A stretch of DNA of 36,973 bases. It comes from a virus. A program made the position numbers and the translations under genes. Shown here in pieces: positions 23,463 to 31,954 of the stretch; the first letter of the stretch is position 1; every line of letters begins with the position of its first letter. The DNA lies in IMG/VR virus record IMGVR_UViG_3300045741_000183, positions 1 to 36,973 of that record. One strand, 5' to 3'. The notes beneath the pieces are model-generated. The model made no database searches. It saw nothing but the letters and a program-made list of their open reading frames with translations, and was not told where the DNA came from.

Positions 23463-25096
23463 CGACACCGACTGCCCCGCTCTTCACTGCGCCGGTCGTG
23501 GACGCCTTCGGCGGCACGCCGCTGGTCGCTCTGCCCGGTGCGAAGCTGTACTTCACGCTGGCCGGTGGGACGACGCCGACGACGGTTTGGACGGATGGCG
23601 CGCTCACCGTGCCGGCCGCTTCGCCGGTCGTGGCTGATGCGACCGGGCAGTTCATCCCGGTGTACCTCAACCCGAACGTGCCGCTGCGTGTCCGCATGAC
23701 CAAGGCGGACGGCACGCTGGTCTATCAGGTCGACCCGTACAACCCGAGTCAGACCGCTGCGCTGATCTACCCGGCGACCGCGACGGAGGTCGCGGCTGGT
23801 GCGGTCATCCTCAACGGCGTCTATCGGCCCGGTGACCCGCGCCGCTACGGTTACTTCGAAGGCAACACTGACGCTGGTGCTTGGATTCTGTACGCCGCCA
23901 GCAAGGCGGGCTTCGTTGCGCTCTACGACATCCAGTACCTCGCGTACGATCAGGACATCGTGCTGACGGTGCCGTTGCTCTTCATCACCGGCACGCTCAA
24001 GATCGACGGCGTCCTCGCGCTCAACGTCAAGCCGCCGGGATGCATCATCGGTGCGACGCGCGACTCGATCACCATCCACGGTGGCGGCACGCTCACCAAT
24101 GTGCTGGAGGTACCGACCAATCACGGTGACCGCATCGAGGTCGGAGCCGACGCGCGCACGGGCTACCAGTCCAGCATCGCGGTTGGCCTGACGGCACGCG
24201 CGCTGGCGACCAAGGCTGTCGCACTCGGGCGGGCGGCGGTCTCCGAGGGGTCGAATTCAATTGCCATCGGTACTACCGCTATCGGCTATTCGGCAAGCTC
24301 CGTCGTCATCGGGTCGAACGCACAGGGCGGCGTCAACACCTTCAACACTACGACGACCACCGCTTCTGCGGCTATCGGTGATTCGGCCATCAAGGTTGCC
24401 GCTCTCGGCACCATTGGTGGCGGCTCGGTCGTTCTCATCGAGACGGTCGACGGTTCGCTTTATACGGGCACGGTACTCAACACTTCAGCCGGCCCGCCAA
24501 TCAGTATCACGCTGACAGCGGCGCTACCGATTGCCGTGAACAACGGTGCAGTAGTCCGCACGGCGACGACTGGCAACGTGGCAATCGGTGCTGGTTCGTA
24601 TGCAGGGCGGGACAACTCCGTCGCCATCGGCCCCGGTGCTGCTGCGTTCGTCGCAGCTACGGGCAACGCCGTCGCTATCGGCTACAACTCCGCTGCCAGC
24701 GCCTACGAGTGCATCGCGATTGGCTATGCTTCCTCGGCTCTGAACACTGGCGCAATTGCCATCGGGCAGTCAGCGGTAGCGGATGTCAGTTCCTCGCAGG
24801 CCGTCGTCATCGGCTCCGGCGCGCAGGCAACGAGTGCCACTTACGGCATCGCCATCGGCTACGGCGCGCAGGCGTTGTATCAGGATCAGATCGCGCTTGG
24901 GCGCCCGACGCACGGCGAACTGAAGCTCGCCTTCGTCGAGGCCGAACCAGCGGACGCGCATCTTGAGAACGGCACGCTGACGCTCTGGGTGGATTCGACG
25001 AACCACCGGCTGATGTTCAAGGTGAAGGAGGCGGGTGGCACGGTGAAGAAGTCCGTCGCTGGGACGGCCGGTAGCTACCTCGCACTGCAGACATGA
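23459..25096 (+). CDS. Tail fibre with YadA-head-type repeats
   Basis: 545 aa. Residues 1-100 match the common phage fibre/spike N-terminal domain: PGAKLYFTLAGGTTPTTVWT, then VVADATGQFIPVYLNP. Residues about 238-290 and 372-481 contain repeated IAIG/VAIG motifs (SIAIGTTA, AVAIGYNS, AIAIGQSAVA, GIAIGYGAQA). This is the left-handed beta-roll of trimeric autotransporter (YadA) heads. A 12-15-residue spacing and a non-repeat insert (about 291-371) separate the blocks. The C-terminus may trimerise. It likely binds the host receptor, but the receptor is unknown. Confidence 0.9.
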   Translation: MTTPTAPLFTAPVVDAFGGTPLVALPGAKLYFTLAGGTTPTTVWTDGALTVPAASPVVADATGQFIPVYLNPNVPLRVRMTKADGTLVYQVDPYNPSQTAALIYPATATEVAAGAVILNGVYRPGDPRRYGYFEGNTDAGAWILYAASKAGFVALYDIQYLAYDQDIVLTVPLLFITGTLKIDGVLALNVKPPGCIIGATRDSITIHGGGTLTNVLEVPTNHGDRIEVGADARTGYQSSIAVGLTARALATKAVALGRAAVSEGSNSIAIGTTAIGYSASSVVIGSNAQGGVNTFNTTTTTASAAIGDSAIKVAALGTIGGGSVVLIETVDGSLYTGTVLNTSAGPPISITLTAALPIAVNNGAVVRTATTGNVAIGAGSYAGRDNSVAIGPGAAAFVAATGNAVAIGYNSAASAYECIAIGYASSALNTGAIAIGQSAVADVSSSQAVVIGSGAQATSATYGIAIGYGAQALYQDQIALGRPTHGELKLAFVEAEPADAHLENGTLTLWVDSTNHRLMFKVKEAGGTVKKSVAGTAGSYLALQT

Positions 25097-25323
25097 CGCA
25101 GCAGCGTGACAATGGCATGTACCAGATTCCAGCCGCGCTCGTGACACGGCTGATCGTGACGATCATCACCTCGATCAGCTTCGTCGGCGGCTACATGGTG
25201 CTGTGGGCGCTGAACGACGCGCAGTGGAAGGGAACGTGGCAGAAGCAGATCGAGGTGAACTCGCACCGGCTCGACGCACTGGAACACAAGGTCTATGGAA
25301 ACCCTCCGGCAAAAACAGAGTAG
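25093..25323 (+). CDS. Small membrane protein in lysis cassette (putative holin or spanin-like)
   Basis: 76 aa. Residues 17-39 (VTRLIVTIITSISFVGGYMV) are a clear transmembrane helix, followed by a coiled C-terminal helix VNSHRLDALEHKVYG. It overlaps the fibre stop (ATGA) and lies just before the endolysin. It lacks a signal peptidase II lipobox, so it is not an Rz1-type lipoprotein. A second holin or antiholin is possible because a three-TM holin follows at 25642. Confidence 0.65.
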   Translation: MTQQRDNGMYQIPAALVTRLIVTIITSISFVGGYMVLWALNDAQWKGTWQKQIEVNSHRLDALEHKVYGNPPAKTE

Positions 25324-25645
25324 GTTCACGCGCTACGTCGCGAGCCTCATCGTGTGGGCCTTCGACCACGGCTACGAGTTGACCTTCGGTGAGGTGCAAC
25401 GTGACGCGCGCATCGCCATCGAAAACGCCAAGTCCGGGGCCGGCATCAGCAACTCGCTTCACCTTGTTTCTCTCGCCGTTGATCTCCATCTCTTTGTGGC
25501 TGGACGATACGCCACCGACACCGAGAGCTACCGACCGCTGGGCGAGTACTGGAAGTCACTCGCCCCCGACTGCCGCTGGGGCGGGGACTTCAAGTCCCGG
25601 CCAGACGGAAACCACCTGAGCATCGAGCATGGGGGCAGGGCATGA
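25295..25645 (+). CDS. M15-type peptidase endolysin
   Basis: 116 aa. The motif SLHLVSLAVDLHLF at about 54-67 gives the zinc ligands H56 and D63. NHLSIEHGG at about 106-114 supplies the catalytic Glu and third His, as in L-alanyl-D-glutamate peptidases of the VanY/Ply500 type. The protein cuts the peptide stem of peptidoglycan to lyse the host. No signal sequence is present, so it needs the holin at 25642. Its start overlaps the preceding gene by 29 bp. Key residues are clear, so family confidence is high. Confidence 0.88.
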   Translation: METLRQKQSRFTRYVASLIVWAFDHGYELTFGEVQRDARIAIENAKSGAGISNSLHLVSLAVDLHLFVAGRYATDTESYRPLGEYWKSLAPDCRWGGDFKSRPDGNHLSIEHGGRA

Positions 25646-26061
25646 CACCGTTACTGGGCGCGATCCTCGACATCGCGAATAACCTCCTCGGCCGCATCTT
25701 CCCCGACCCGGCGCAGAAGGCCGAGGCGCAACTGAAGGTGATGCAACTGGCACAGGCCGGCGAGCTTGCCGAGCTTGAGTCGTTCACGAAGATCGCGCTG
25801 GCGCAGGCTGGCATCGATCAGGCTGAAGCGGCGAGCGCCGACAAGTTCGTCTCGCGCTGGCGGCCCTTCATCGGCTGGGTGTGCGGCTGCGGGCTGACCT
25901 ACCAGTTCGTGCTGCGCCCGTTCCTTGAATTCGGCGCGAAGCTCGCCGGCAGCGCAGCGGTGCCGCCGGCCCTCGACATGACCACGCTGATGACCCTGCT
26001 CTTCGGCATGCTCGGCCTCGGCGTGTACCGCACGGCAGAGAAGATCAAAGGGGTGTCGTGA
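25642..26061 (+). CDS. Three-TM phage holin
   Basis: 139 aa. Two definite hydrophobic segments lie at about residues 75-95 (FIGWVCGCGLTYQFVLRPFL) and 112-130 (TLMTLLFGMLGLGVY), with an amphipathic N-terminal helix (PLLGAILDIANNLLGRIF). The central FVSRWRPFIGWV and the C-terminal GLGVYRTAEKIKG are characteristic of the 3TM holin family. ATG overlaps the endolysin stop. It forms the membrane lesion through which the peptidase reaches the wall. Confidence 0.85.
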   Translation: MTPLLGAILDIANNLLGRIFPDPAQKAEAQLKVMQLAQAGELAELESFTKIALAQAGIDQAEAASADKFVSRWRPFIGWVCGCGLTYQFVLRPFLEFGAKLAGSAAVPPALDMTTLMTLLFGMLGLGVYRTAEKIKGVS

Positions 26062-28946
26062 TGTCGCTTACCGGCGCCAGTGCCGGTTTCGCGGATCAGG
26101 CGAGTGTAAAGAAGCAGCCCGGTACGACGCTCTACGTCGTCACGGATCGCATTCCAGACGGTACGCAGAACACCTCCTACTCCGTGGCGCTCGTGGCGCT
26201 GGGCGGCACCAGCACCGGCTACACTTGGACGGTCAAGTCCGGTTCGATCACCGGCTGTACGCTCTCCAGCGGCGGCGTAATCAGTGGGGTGCCCAGTGTG
26301 ATCAGCACATTCACCATCAACGTCGAGGTCACGGACAGCGACGGTAACAAGGCGCAGAAGAGCTTCACCATGTCCGTCGGCGCGCAGCCGCTGGTCATCA
26401 GCACGCTTTCAATTCCGCCCGCACAAGCTGGTGTGGAGTACGCCACCGGCCTCGTTGCCTCGGGCGGCAGGAAGCCATACATCTGGTCGACCGGCAGCGG
26501 TTCCACTGTTACCGGGTTGTCAGCGTTCAACGTGTATCAGGACTTTGGCGCCATCAACGGCGTGCCGATTAGCCGTGGTTTGTTCAACTTTGAAGCTGTC
26601 GTCACGGACGCTGATGGTCGCGTCGCTCGCGCCACCTACGGCATCAACGTCACAGCCTCAAGTCTGGTGCTGGTAACGCCCACGCCGCTGCCGGGTGTGT
26701 TGGTCGGCAACGCTTACAGTCAAGCGATTGTTGCCAGCGGCGGTCTCGTCCCGTACACCTACGCGCTGACCAGCGGTACGCTGCCGCTCGGGTTGGCCTT
26801 CAATACTACGACGGGCACGATCAGCGGCACGCCGACGACGGCAGGTACGGCAAATTTCACCGTCGCTGTTACGGATGTGACGAACACTGCAGTTTCGCAG
26901 GCGTACACTTTAACCGTCACCGCAGTGGTCGCCAGCGTCTATTCGCTATACGGCTACACCGTCACGGGAAATAACTACAACTACGCCGGTGCGCCACTGC
27001 AGGGGCAGTCGATCAGCGGGACGAACTACGACATCTACGTCACGCCGACCACCAACATCCGGGTCGATCCGAATCGGGTGCTTTCGAGCGTGGACTTCTA
27101 CATCGACGATCCACTACGCAGCGGAGCGCCGTTCCATCAGGAGTTCGCCGCACCCTTCGACATGGCTGGCAGCAGCATCGCGTGGGATACGAACACCCTG
27201 ACGAACGGGCAGCACAGTGTTACGGCAGTCGTGTGGCTGACCGATAACACCTCGCAGATCATCACCTCGACGTTCAGTGTCTCCAATACCGTTGCGCCGC
27301 CCACGATCACGACTGCGGCTGGCGCGCTCGCCGGAGCCACCGTCGGCGTCGCGTACAACGTGCCGATCACGGTCACCGGCTCGGCCACGCCTTTCGCATG
27401 GGCGATCAGCGTAGGCGCGCTGCCCGCCGGCCTGACGTTGAGCAGTTCGACGGGCGTGATCAGCGGTACGCCGACGACGGTCGGTAATTCCAGCTTCACG
27501 GTACGGGTGACCGACCACAACGGCAGCACGGCCACGGCAGCCTATACGATTGCCACGGTCGCACAGCCGCTGACGGTGCAGACCGTCGTACTGTCTTCGG
27601 GGATCAACGGTACACCCTACTCGCAGCAGATCGTCGCAATCGGCGGCACGGCGCCCTACTCGTTCGCGCTGTTCTCGGGCACGATGATTCACGGTTGCAC
27701 ACTCAGTGCTGGCGGCCTGATCAGCGGCACCCCGGATACCGCCACGAGCTACAGCTTCACGGTGCGTTGCACCGACAGCGCCGGTAGTCCGGCGCATGTC
27801 GACACCTCCTACAACGTCACAATCGCAGCGGCCGGCACGACGGATAACTACGCAGCGCGCGTCGCCGGAGACCACGGTGGCGCTGCCGCACTCGTCGCAA
27901 CCAACTTCCTGTCCACTGACTTCACCGCAGGAGACTGGACGTACGGCACACTGACGGGCAGCGCCGGACAGGTTACCGTCGCACGCATGCCGCTGTCGTG
28001 GAACCCGACTGATCGTCACATGTTCCTCGACACCACGGTCGCCCCGGCGGCCGGGGCAAACTCGATCCGCATGGAGATCTGGCCGACCGACACCGAACAC
28101 AGCAACGACCTGAACTTCCACATCGACGACTACAGCAAGCAGTTTGGTGAGAACAGCGAAGTATGGTTCCAGTTCCGGCAGCGGTTCGATGCGAACTATC
28201 TCAACACCGTGCTGTCCGGCCCGTCATGGTGGAAGCAGATGTTCATCACGGCCGGGGTCGGCAATCCCAATGGCGGCACCTACGCGCCGTATCCCGACAC
28301 CGGCAGCAACAGCCTGTACACGAAGTTCCGCTCGTGCGCCGAGCTTGAGATCGTCATGCGGCAGATGGCAGTCGGGCACGCGATCCCGAAGATGTACCAC
28401 GGCTGCGGCGGCCTGATCCCGTCAGGTACATGGGAGCTTGAGTGGTACTACGGCGCCGGGAATCAGTACTGCCACCAGAATCGCGGCTTCACGACCGGGC
28501 CGTTCGACGAGGCTGATCCCAGCTACGGCACGCCGAACCAGTGGGGCGCGATCACCTACGCGGCTGACCAGTGGATGACGTTCATGGTGTGCGTCAAACC
28601 CGGCCCGTGGGGTTCTGCCAACGGTAATACGTTCCCCGGCTCCGGCTACAACGGTACGCTGAAGGGCTTCACCAACTCGACCATCGAAGTCTACATCGGC
28701 TATGAGGGCGAGCCACTGCAGCTTGCCGTGCGTGCCACTGGTATCCTCCTGCGTCGGGGCAGCGATGTCGATGCCATTGGTGAATGGTTCGACGCCAAGT
28801 ACGGCGCATTCCTGCTGTCGAATTTCTGCACCAGTCTCACGGCCGACGGCGCGCGCCCTACGATGAAAACGTGGTACGGTCAGCCCATCGTGAAGGGTAA
28901 CCGACCACTCGATCCTGCCCCCATCAAACCGAGCTACGTCCCATGA
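26061..28946 (+). CDS. Ig-repeat tailspike-like protein
   Basis: 961 aa; ATG 26061 (the GTG at 26058 is possible). Five Ig-like (He_PIG-type) domains cover about residues 25-110, 110-200, 200-288, 410-500 and 500-590, each with an LSSSTGVISGTPTT-like turn. Residues about 290-410 form another Ig-like or beta block. The C-terminal about 370 residues hold repeated Trp-rich stretches (EVWFQFRQRF, WKQMFITAG, GTWELEWYYG), resembling a lectin-like or glycan-lyase beta-jellyroll. This suggests a host polysaccharide-binding or degrading spike. The exact enzyme activity is not proven. Coupled to the next gene by ATGA. Confidence 0.82.
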   Translation: MSLTGASAGFADQASVKKQPGTTLYVVTDRIPDGTQNTSYSVALVALGGTSTGYTWTVKSGSITGCTLSSGGVISGVPSVISTFTINVEVTDSDGNKAQKSFTMSVGAQPLVISTLSIPPAQAGVEYATGLVASGGRKPYIWSTGSGSTVTGLSAFNVYQDFGAINGVPISRGLFNFEAVVTDADGRVARATYGINVTASSLVLVTPTPLPGVLVGNAYSQAIVASGGLVPYTYALTSGTLPLGLAFNTTTGTISGTPTTAGTANFTVAVTDVTNTAVSQAYTLTVTAVVASVYSLYGYTVTGNNYNYAGAPLQGQSISGTNYDIYVTPTTNIRVDPNRVLSSVDFYIDDPLRSGAPFHQEFAAPFDMAGSSIAWDTNTLTNGQHSVTAVVWLTDNTSQIITSTFSVSNTVAPPTITTAAGALAGATVGVAYNVPITVTGSATPFAWAISVGALPAGLTLSSSTGVISGTPTTVGNSSFTVRVTDHNGSTATAAYTIATVAQPLTVQTVVLSSGINGTPYSQQIVAIGGTAPYSFALFSGTMIHGCTLSAGGLISGTPDTATSYSFTVRCTDSAGSPAHVDTSYNVTIAAAGTTDNYAARVAGDHGGAAALVATNFLSTDFTAGDWTYGTLTGSAGQVTVARMPLSWNPTDRHMFLDTTVAPAAGANSIRMEIWPTDTEHSNDLNFHIDDYSKQFGENSEVWFQFRQRFDANYLNTVLSGPSWWKQMFITAGVGNPNGGTYAPYPDTGSNSLYTKFRSCAELEIVMRQMAVGHAIPKMYHGCGGLIPSGTWELEWYYGAGNQYCHQNRGFTTGPFDEADPSYGTPNQWGAITYAADQWMTFMVCVKPGPWGSANGNTFPGSGYNGTLKGFTNSTIEVYIGYEGEPLQLAVRATGILLRRGSDVDAIGEWFDAKYGAFLLSNFCTSLTADGARPTMKTWYGQPIVKGNRPLDPAPIKPSYVP

Positions 28947-30100
28947 GCAGCATGGTGCTGAAAAAACAGACCAGCGTCGCTGGCCCCGGTACGCGCTACC
29001 TGCGCGACGCCAATCCCAGCGAATGGCTGAACGGCGCAGGCGGCGACGGGGCCGGACATACCGGGCCGAACGGTTACGGCGGCTTCGGCAACTCCTATGG
29101 CGGCGCCTGCTTCGACCTGAAGACACGCACCGCGTGGGTGCCAGCGCAGGGCGGGCACTCGGTCACCTACAACAACGGCATCTTCTTCAATCAGTTCCTG
29201 CCCTCCGGCATCACCGGCTGGCAGTTGTTCGACATTTCGCCGCTGTCGGCCTCGCTGCCGGACAGTGCGCTGGTGAACAACTCCTACGGTGACGGTAATC
29301 ACTTCTACGCGGACGGCCGCATTCCATCGTCGCACTTCAACGGGTGTGCAATCGGTAACGGCAAGATCTGGGTCTGCTCGGGTAACACAAACCCGAACGG
29401 CAACTCCACGATGCTGCTGTACTCCATCGACCTGACGACGAAGGTGCATCGCTGCTGGGGCGGCGCGCACAGCCCGAACGGGTACCCGACCTCCGGCTGG
29501 GACATGTTCTATGACGATGCCACGAAGTGCATCGTGCTGATGGACTTCGACTACGACGGGCAGATCCGCTACGGCATCTTCGACACGCGCCTGCTGGCGT
29601 GGCGGATCAGGAACCAATACACCAACACTGGCGTGCAGACCATCGACGGACAATCGCTGGCCTATGACACGCGCCGCCATCGGGCACTCGTGGTCGGCCC
29701 ATCGCACCGCGCTCCGGTAACGCCGGCCACGCAGATCGACTGGGACGGCCGGCAATCCGTCACCAGCACGATCATCACGCCGACTCCGGGCTACGAGGCT
29801 ATCCTGAATGCAAGCGGCCCAGCACTGGCGTACTGCCACGAGTGGGATCGCTACATCTGCATGGCGCTCGACTGGGGTTCGACCGGGCAGTTCGCCACGT
29901 TGCTGGAGATCCACCCCGAGACCTACGCGATCACGCCGCATACATGGGCTGGGGATGCGATTGTCCCGCACACCGGGACGGCCGGCGTGGTCGACACGGC
30001 GAACCGCGCGCATGGGTGCCTCTGGCCGCTCTGGGGCTGGAACGCAGTCGCGCTGTGTAACTGCAACGTCGACGATGTATACGTCGGGTCGCTGCCGTAA
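28943..30100 (+). CDS. Putative beta-propeller-like tail protein
   Basis: 385 aa with repeated blade-like patterns: SYGGACFDLKTRTAWVPAQ, FNGCAIGNGKIWVCSGN, MFYDDATKCIVLMDFDYDG and LAYDTRRHRALVVGPSH. These resemble kelch or galactose-oxidase propeller blades. It overlaps the spike gene by ATGA and is the last rightward gene, so it probably works with the spike in adsorption. No catalytic residues identified. Terminator follows at 30104. Confidence 0.72.
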   Translation: MSSMVLKKQTSVAGPGTRYLRDANPSEWLNGAGGDGAGHTGPNGYGGFGNSYGGACFDLKTRTAWVPAQGGHSVTYNNGIFFNQFLPSGITGWQLFDISPLSASLPDSALVNNSYGDGNHFYADGRIPSSHFNGCAIGNGKIWVCSGNTNPNGNSTMLLYSIDLTTKVHRCWGGAHSPNGYPTSGWDMFYDDATKCIVLMDFDYDGQIRYGIFDTRLLAWRIRNQYTNTGVQTIDGQSLAYDTRRHRALVVGPSHRAPVTPATQIDWDGRQSVTSTIITPTPGYEAILNASGPALAYCHEWDRYICMALDWGSTGQFATLLEIHPETYAITPHTWAGDAIVPHTGTAGVVDTANRAHGCLWPLWGWNAVALCNCNVDDVYVGSLP

Positions 30101-30103
30101 AAA

Positions 30104-30125
30104 GAAAGCCCCCTTGCGGGGGCTT
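30104..30125 (-). terminator. Terminator between convergent arms
   Basis: AAGCCCCC (30106-30113) and GGGGGCTT (30118-30125) form an 8-bp stem with a TTGC loop. Leftward, it is followed by TTTCTTTTTACGG, a strong U-tract. It ends leftward transcripts and could also stop rightward ones weakly. Confidence 0.85.
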
Positions 30126-30130
30126 CCGGT

Positions 30131-30277
30131 TCAGCGTTTCTTCTTCTTCGCTTTCGCCTTGTCGGCGGCCTCGAACTCCTCCGCGACGCCCTGCGGGATG
30201 CCCATCTTCTTCGCGAACTTCGGGTCGTGGGCTGCAGCGCGCATGGTGCGGGCCTGCTTGGCTGACTTGCTCGGCAA
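30131..30277 (-). CDS. Small lysine-rich phage protein, 48 aa
   Basis: TTG start at 30277 with a near-perfect AGGAGGTGAT ribosome site. The sequence (PSKSAKQARTMRAAAHDPKF, then AKKMGIPQGVAEEF) resembles a widespread short phage protein in which SK.Q and HDPKFAKK..GIP recur. The end is highly basic (KAKAKKKKR). Function unknown; possibly DNA- or RNA-binding. The last gene of the leftward arm. Confidence 0.72.
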   Translation of the reverse strand: MPSKSAKQARTMRAAAHDPKFAKKMGIPQGVAEEFEAADKAKAKKKKR

Positions 30278-30282
30278 TGTAA

Positions 30283-30432
30283 TCACCTCCTCTCGATGCG
30301 TAGATCGTACCTGACGTTCTCGATGCGCCGCTGGTACCAGATCTCCAGTCGCGCTCGCCAGTGCCAGCGGTAGAACAGGCTGAACCGGCGCCAGCGGTCG
30401 TCCCACGGTGAGCGGTAATAGACCGCGTACAC
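30283..30432 (-). CDS. Small Arg/Trp/Tyr-rich protein, 49 aa
   Basis: Begins at GTG 30432 about 7 bases after AGGAGG; a GTG at 30438 overlaps the previous stop as GTGA but is too near the ribosome site. The sequence (YAVYYRSPWDDRWRRF, then FYRWHWRARLEIWYQRR) is unusually aromatic and basic. It might be a membrane- or nucleic-acid-active peptide. No family recognised. Confidence 0.5.
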   Translation of the reverse strand: MYAVYYRSPWDDRWRRFSLFYRWHWRARLEIWYQRRIENVRYDLRIERR

Positions 30433-30434
30433 CG

Positions 30435-30788
30435 TCACACCTCCTGTGCGAGCAACTCGCGCGCCTGTCGCACCGTCGCGCGGAGTTGTCCGTTGCGGGC
30501 CTGCAAGTCGCGGATCGGGTTCTCCGTGATGGAGATGAAGTCGAGCAGCACGGTGTGTAATGCCTTGATGTGCGCGCGGGCTGCGTCGACGGCCGCCGCC
30601 CACTCGGCCGCCTCACGGCGCGCCTCGGCGGCCTCCTCCGCATAGAGGTCAAGCTGCTTCTCGGCGGCGCGTATGTTGGTGTCGAACTGCTCCACGACCC
30701 GGCGGAACAGTTCCGGTGCGACCGGCCGATTGTTCGCGTAGGTGTGCCGCTCAAGCTGGTCGACATCGACCTCGTCGAAGCTGCTCAC
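30435..30788 (-). CDS. Coiled-coil protein, 117 aa
   Basis: GTG 30788 overlaps the previous stop (GTGA). A long helix spans about residues 30-100 (FRRVVEQFDTNIRAAEKQLD and the following Ala/Glu-rich stretch). Probably a dimeric coiled coil. It is downstream of the HTH-like gene and could be its partner. Function unknown. Confidence 0.65.
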   Translation of the reverse strand: MSSFDEVDVDQLERHTYANNRPVAPELFRRVVEQFDTNIRAAEKQLDLYAEEAAEARREAAEWAAAVDAARAHIKALHTVLLDFISITENPIRDLQARNGQLRATVRQARELLAQEV

Positions 30789-31171
30789 TTGAGGTCTCCC
30801 CGGTGCGCCCGCGCCGCCGCCAAGGCCTGCGCCAGCGTGGCGGACTCCTTCACCAGCTTCGCGGCGTGCTTGTGCAGGCCACGGCACATGCGACGCGCGC
30901 CGTTGATGCAGATGCCGTGCTTGTCGGCCAGCGTGCCGAGCCACATGTTGGTGTTGATGTAGTCGAGCAGGACAGCCTCGACCTCCGTCAGCGACAGGTA
31001 CTTGCGCTTCGCCTTCGGCGCGAACGGCGCGAACGGCGCGGGTACCGCAGGCTCGGCTGTCACCTCCCCCGCGTCGAAGTCGGAGACGGTCAGCTTCCAC
31101 GCTGCGATGCTCTCTTCGAACTCGGCCGCGCGGGTGATGGGGATGTCGATGCAGTAGTGTAGCGTTCTCAT
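30785..31171 (-). CDS. Putative HTH-containing protein, 128 aa
   Basis: N-terminal region is an alpha/beta unit (MRTLHYCIDIPITRAAEFEE). A proline-rich linker (APFAPFAPKAK) leads to about residues 60-115 containing LSLTEVEAVLLDYINTN and LADKHGICINGARRM, which has the look of a helix-turn-helix. A role in transcription control is possible. ATG 31171 follows AGGAGG. Moderate support only. Confidence 0.6.
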   Translation of the reverse strand: MRTLHYCIDIPITRAAEFEESIAAWKLTVSDFDAGEVTAEPAVPAPFAPFAPKAKRKYLSLTEVEAVLLDYINTNMWLGTLADKHGICINGARRMCRGLHKHAAKLVKESATLAQALAAARAHRGDLK

Positions 31172-31174
31172 GGC

Positions 31175-31444
31175 TTAGACCTCCTCGGTCTGGTGAAGAA
31201 ACTCTTTGGCGGCCTGCGTCGCGCCCCACTCGCGCGCGAGCTTGCGGAACCGGGCGACCGGGTCACGCTTGCTGACATCGCACCAGCCGGGGCGCAGCGC
31301 GCGGTACTCGCCCTCGTCGAGGTAGCGCACGCGCACCTCCCCGTCGAGCAGGACGATGGCGCCGCGCTTACGCGCGAAGGGGGCCGCGAGCGCCGGCTTC
31401 AAGCCGGCGCCGGGGTGGTAGTAGAGGACGGGGGTGAGGCTCAT
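31175..31444 (-). CDS. Hypothetical protein, 89 aa
   Basis: Begins MSLTPVLYYHPGAGLKPAL and contains FARKRGAIVLLDGEVRVRYL with a later helix FRKLAREWGATQAAKEFLHQ. ATG overlaps the preceding stop (ATGA). It could be a small alpha/beta DNA-binding or modification-inhibitor fold, but no motif supports this. Member of the leftward accessory operon. Confidence 0.65.
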   Translation of the reverse strand: MSLTPVLYYHPGAGLKPALAAPFARKRGAIVLLDGEVRVRYLDEGEYRALRPGWCDVSKRDPVARFRKLAREWGATQAAKEFLHQTEEV

Positions 31445-31647
31445 CGCCGCACCTCCACCGTCAGACCGTCACGCACCGCGCCGTCGATGATGGCGCGGGC
31501 AGGCCGGTGGTCGCAGGCAATACCGCCACCGATGTAGCTGTAGTCCTCGGCCTCGATGTTGCTGTCGATCCAGTCGCTGCCGACCGGCGTATTGCTGGTC
31601 AGCACGAGGATCGTGCCGTAGTCGCGGAAGGTCAGGTCTGCACTCAT
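31441..31647 (-). CDS. Hypothetical protein, 68 aa
   Basis: ATG 31647 follows the leader (GAGGAGATCGAC). The longer frame reaches into the promoter and is rejected. MSADLTFRDYGTILVLTSNT and WIDSNIEAEDYSYIGGG are acidic, beta-prone and probably compact. The promoter at 31685-31713 drives it. No family recognised. Confidence 0.65.
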   Translation of the reverse strand: MSADLTFRDYGTILVLTSNTPVGSDWIDSNIEAEDYSYIGGGIACDHRPARAIIDGAVRDGLTVEVRR

Positions 31648-31684
31648 GTCGATCTCCTCGGTCAGTTGTTGCGGTACGGTTCGA

Positions 31685-31713
31685 ATCATGCGCTCAGTTG
31701 TTGCCCCTGTCAA
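31685..31713 (-). promoter_or_regulatory. Leftward promoter, repeated-family member
   Basis: Minus strand TTGACA (31708-31713), a 17-bp spacer and CATGAT (31685-31690). TTGTTGACAGGGGCAACAAC includes a TGTTG-N7-CAACA pair. The spacer overlaps the stop of the 86-aa gene. The match is near-consensus. Confidence 0.8.
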
Positions 31714-31954
31714 CAACTCCGTTAACATCCGCTTGCTGCGACACGGCAGACTCCCACGGCGCGTCAGGCGCCTCCCACGGTGGCGCGTGGGGAACGGTCA
31801 CCCCGGCCGCGCCATCGGCCTCCAGCAGGGCCGCAGCGGCGTGGCAGATAGCCCCCACGGCACGGGCGACGGTATGTACCTCGGACTGCTCCACGACCAC
31901 CCAGAAGTCCGGGGGGAAGGCGCGCAGCAGCCGGATCAAATCGGCGCGGTTCAT
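31694..31954 (-). CDS. Hypothetical protein, 86 aa
   Basis: ATG 31954 overlaps the regulator stop (ATGA). Begins MNRADLIRLLRAFPPDFWVV and is helical, with an alanine-rich segment (AICHAAAALLEADGAAG) and a Pro/Trp-rich tail. The gene's end is embedded in the promoter at 31685-31713. A function linked to the regulator is possible from coupling only. Confidence 0.6.
   Translation of the reverse strand: MNRADLIRLLRAFPPDFWVVVEQSEVHTVARAVGAICHAAAALLEADGAAGVTVPHAPPWEAPDAPWESAVSQQADVNGVVDRGNN

Noticed and set aside
24170-24900. Repeat array as CRISPR
   Set aside because: Repeats are in-frame protein repeats (YadA head) of uneven length without identical DNA units or spacers.
26130-27830. DNA repeats as mobile element
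   Set aside because: They encode Ig-like domains; no inverted ends or transposase.
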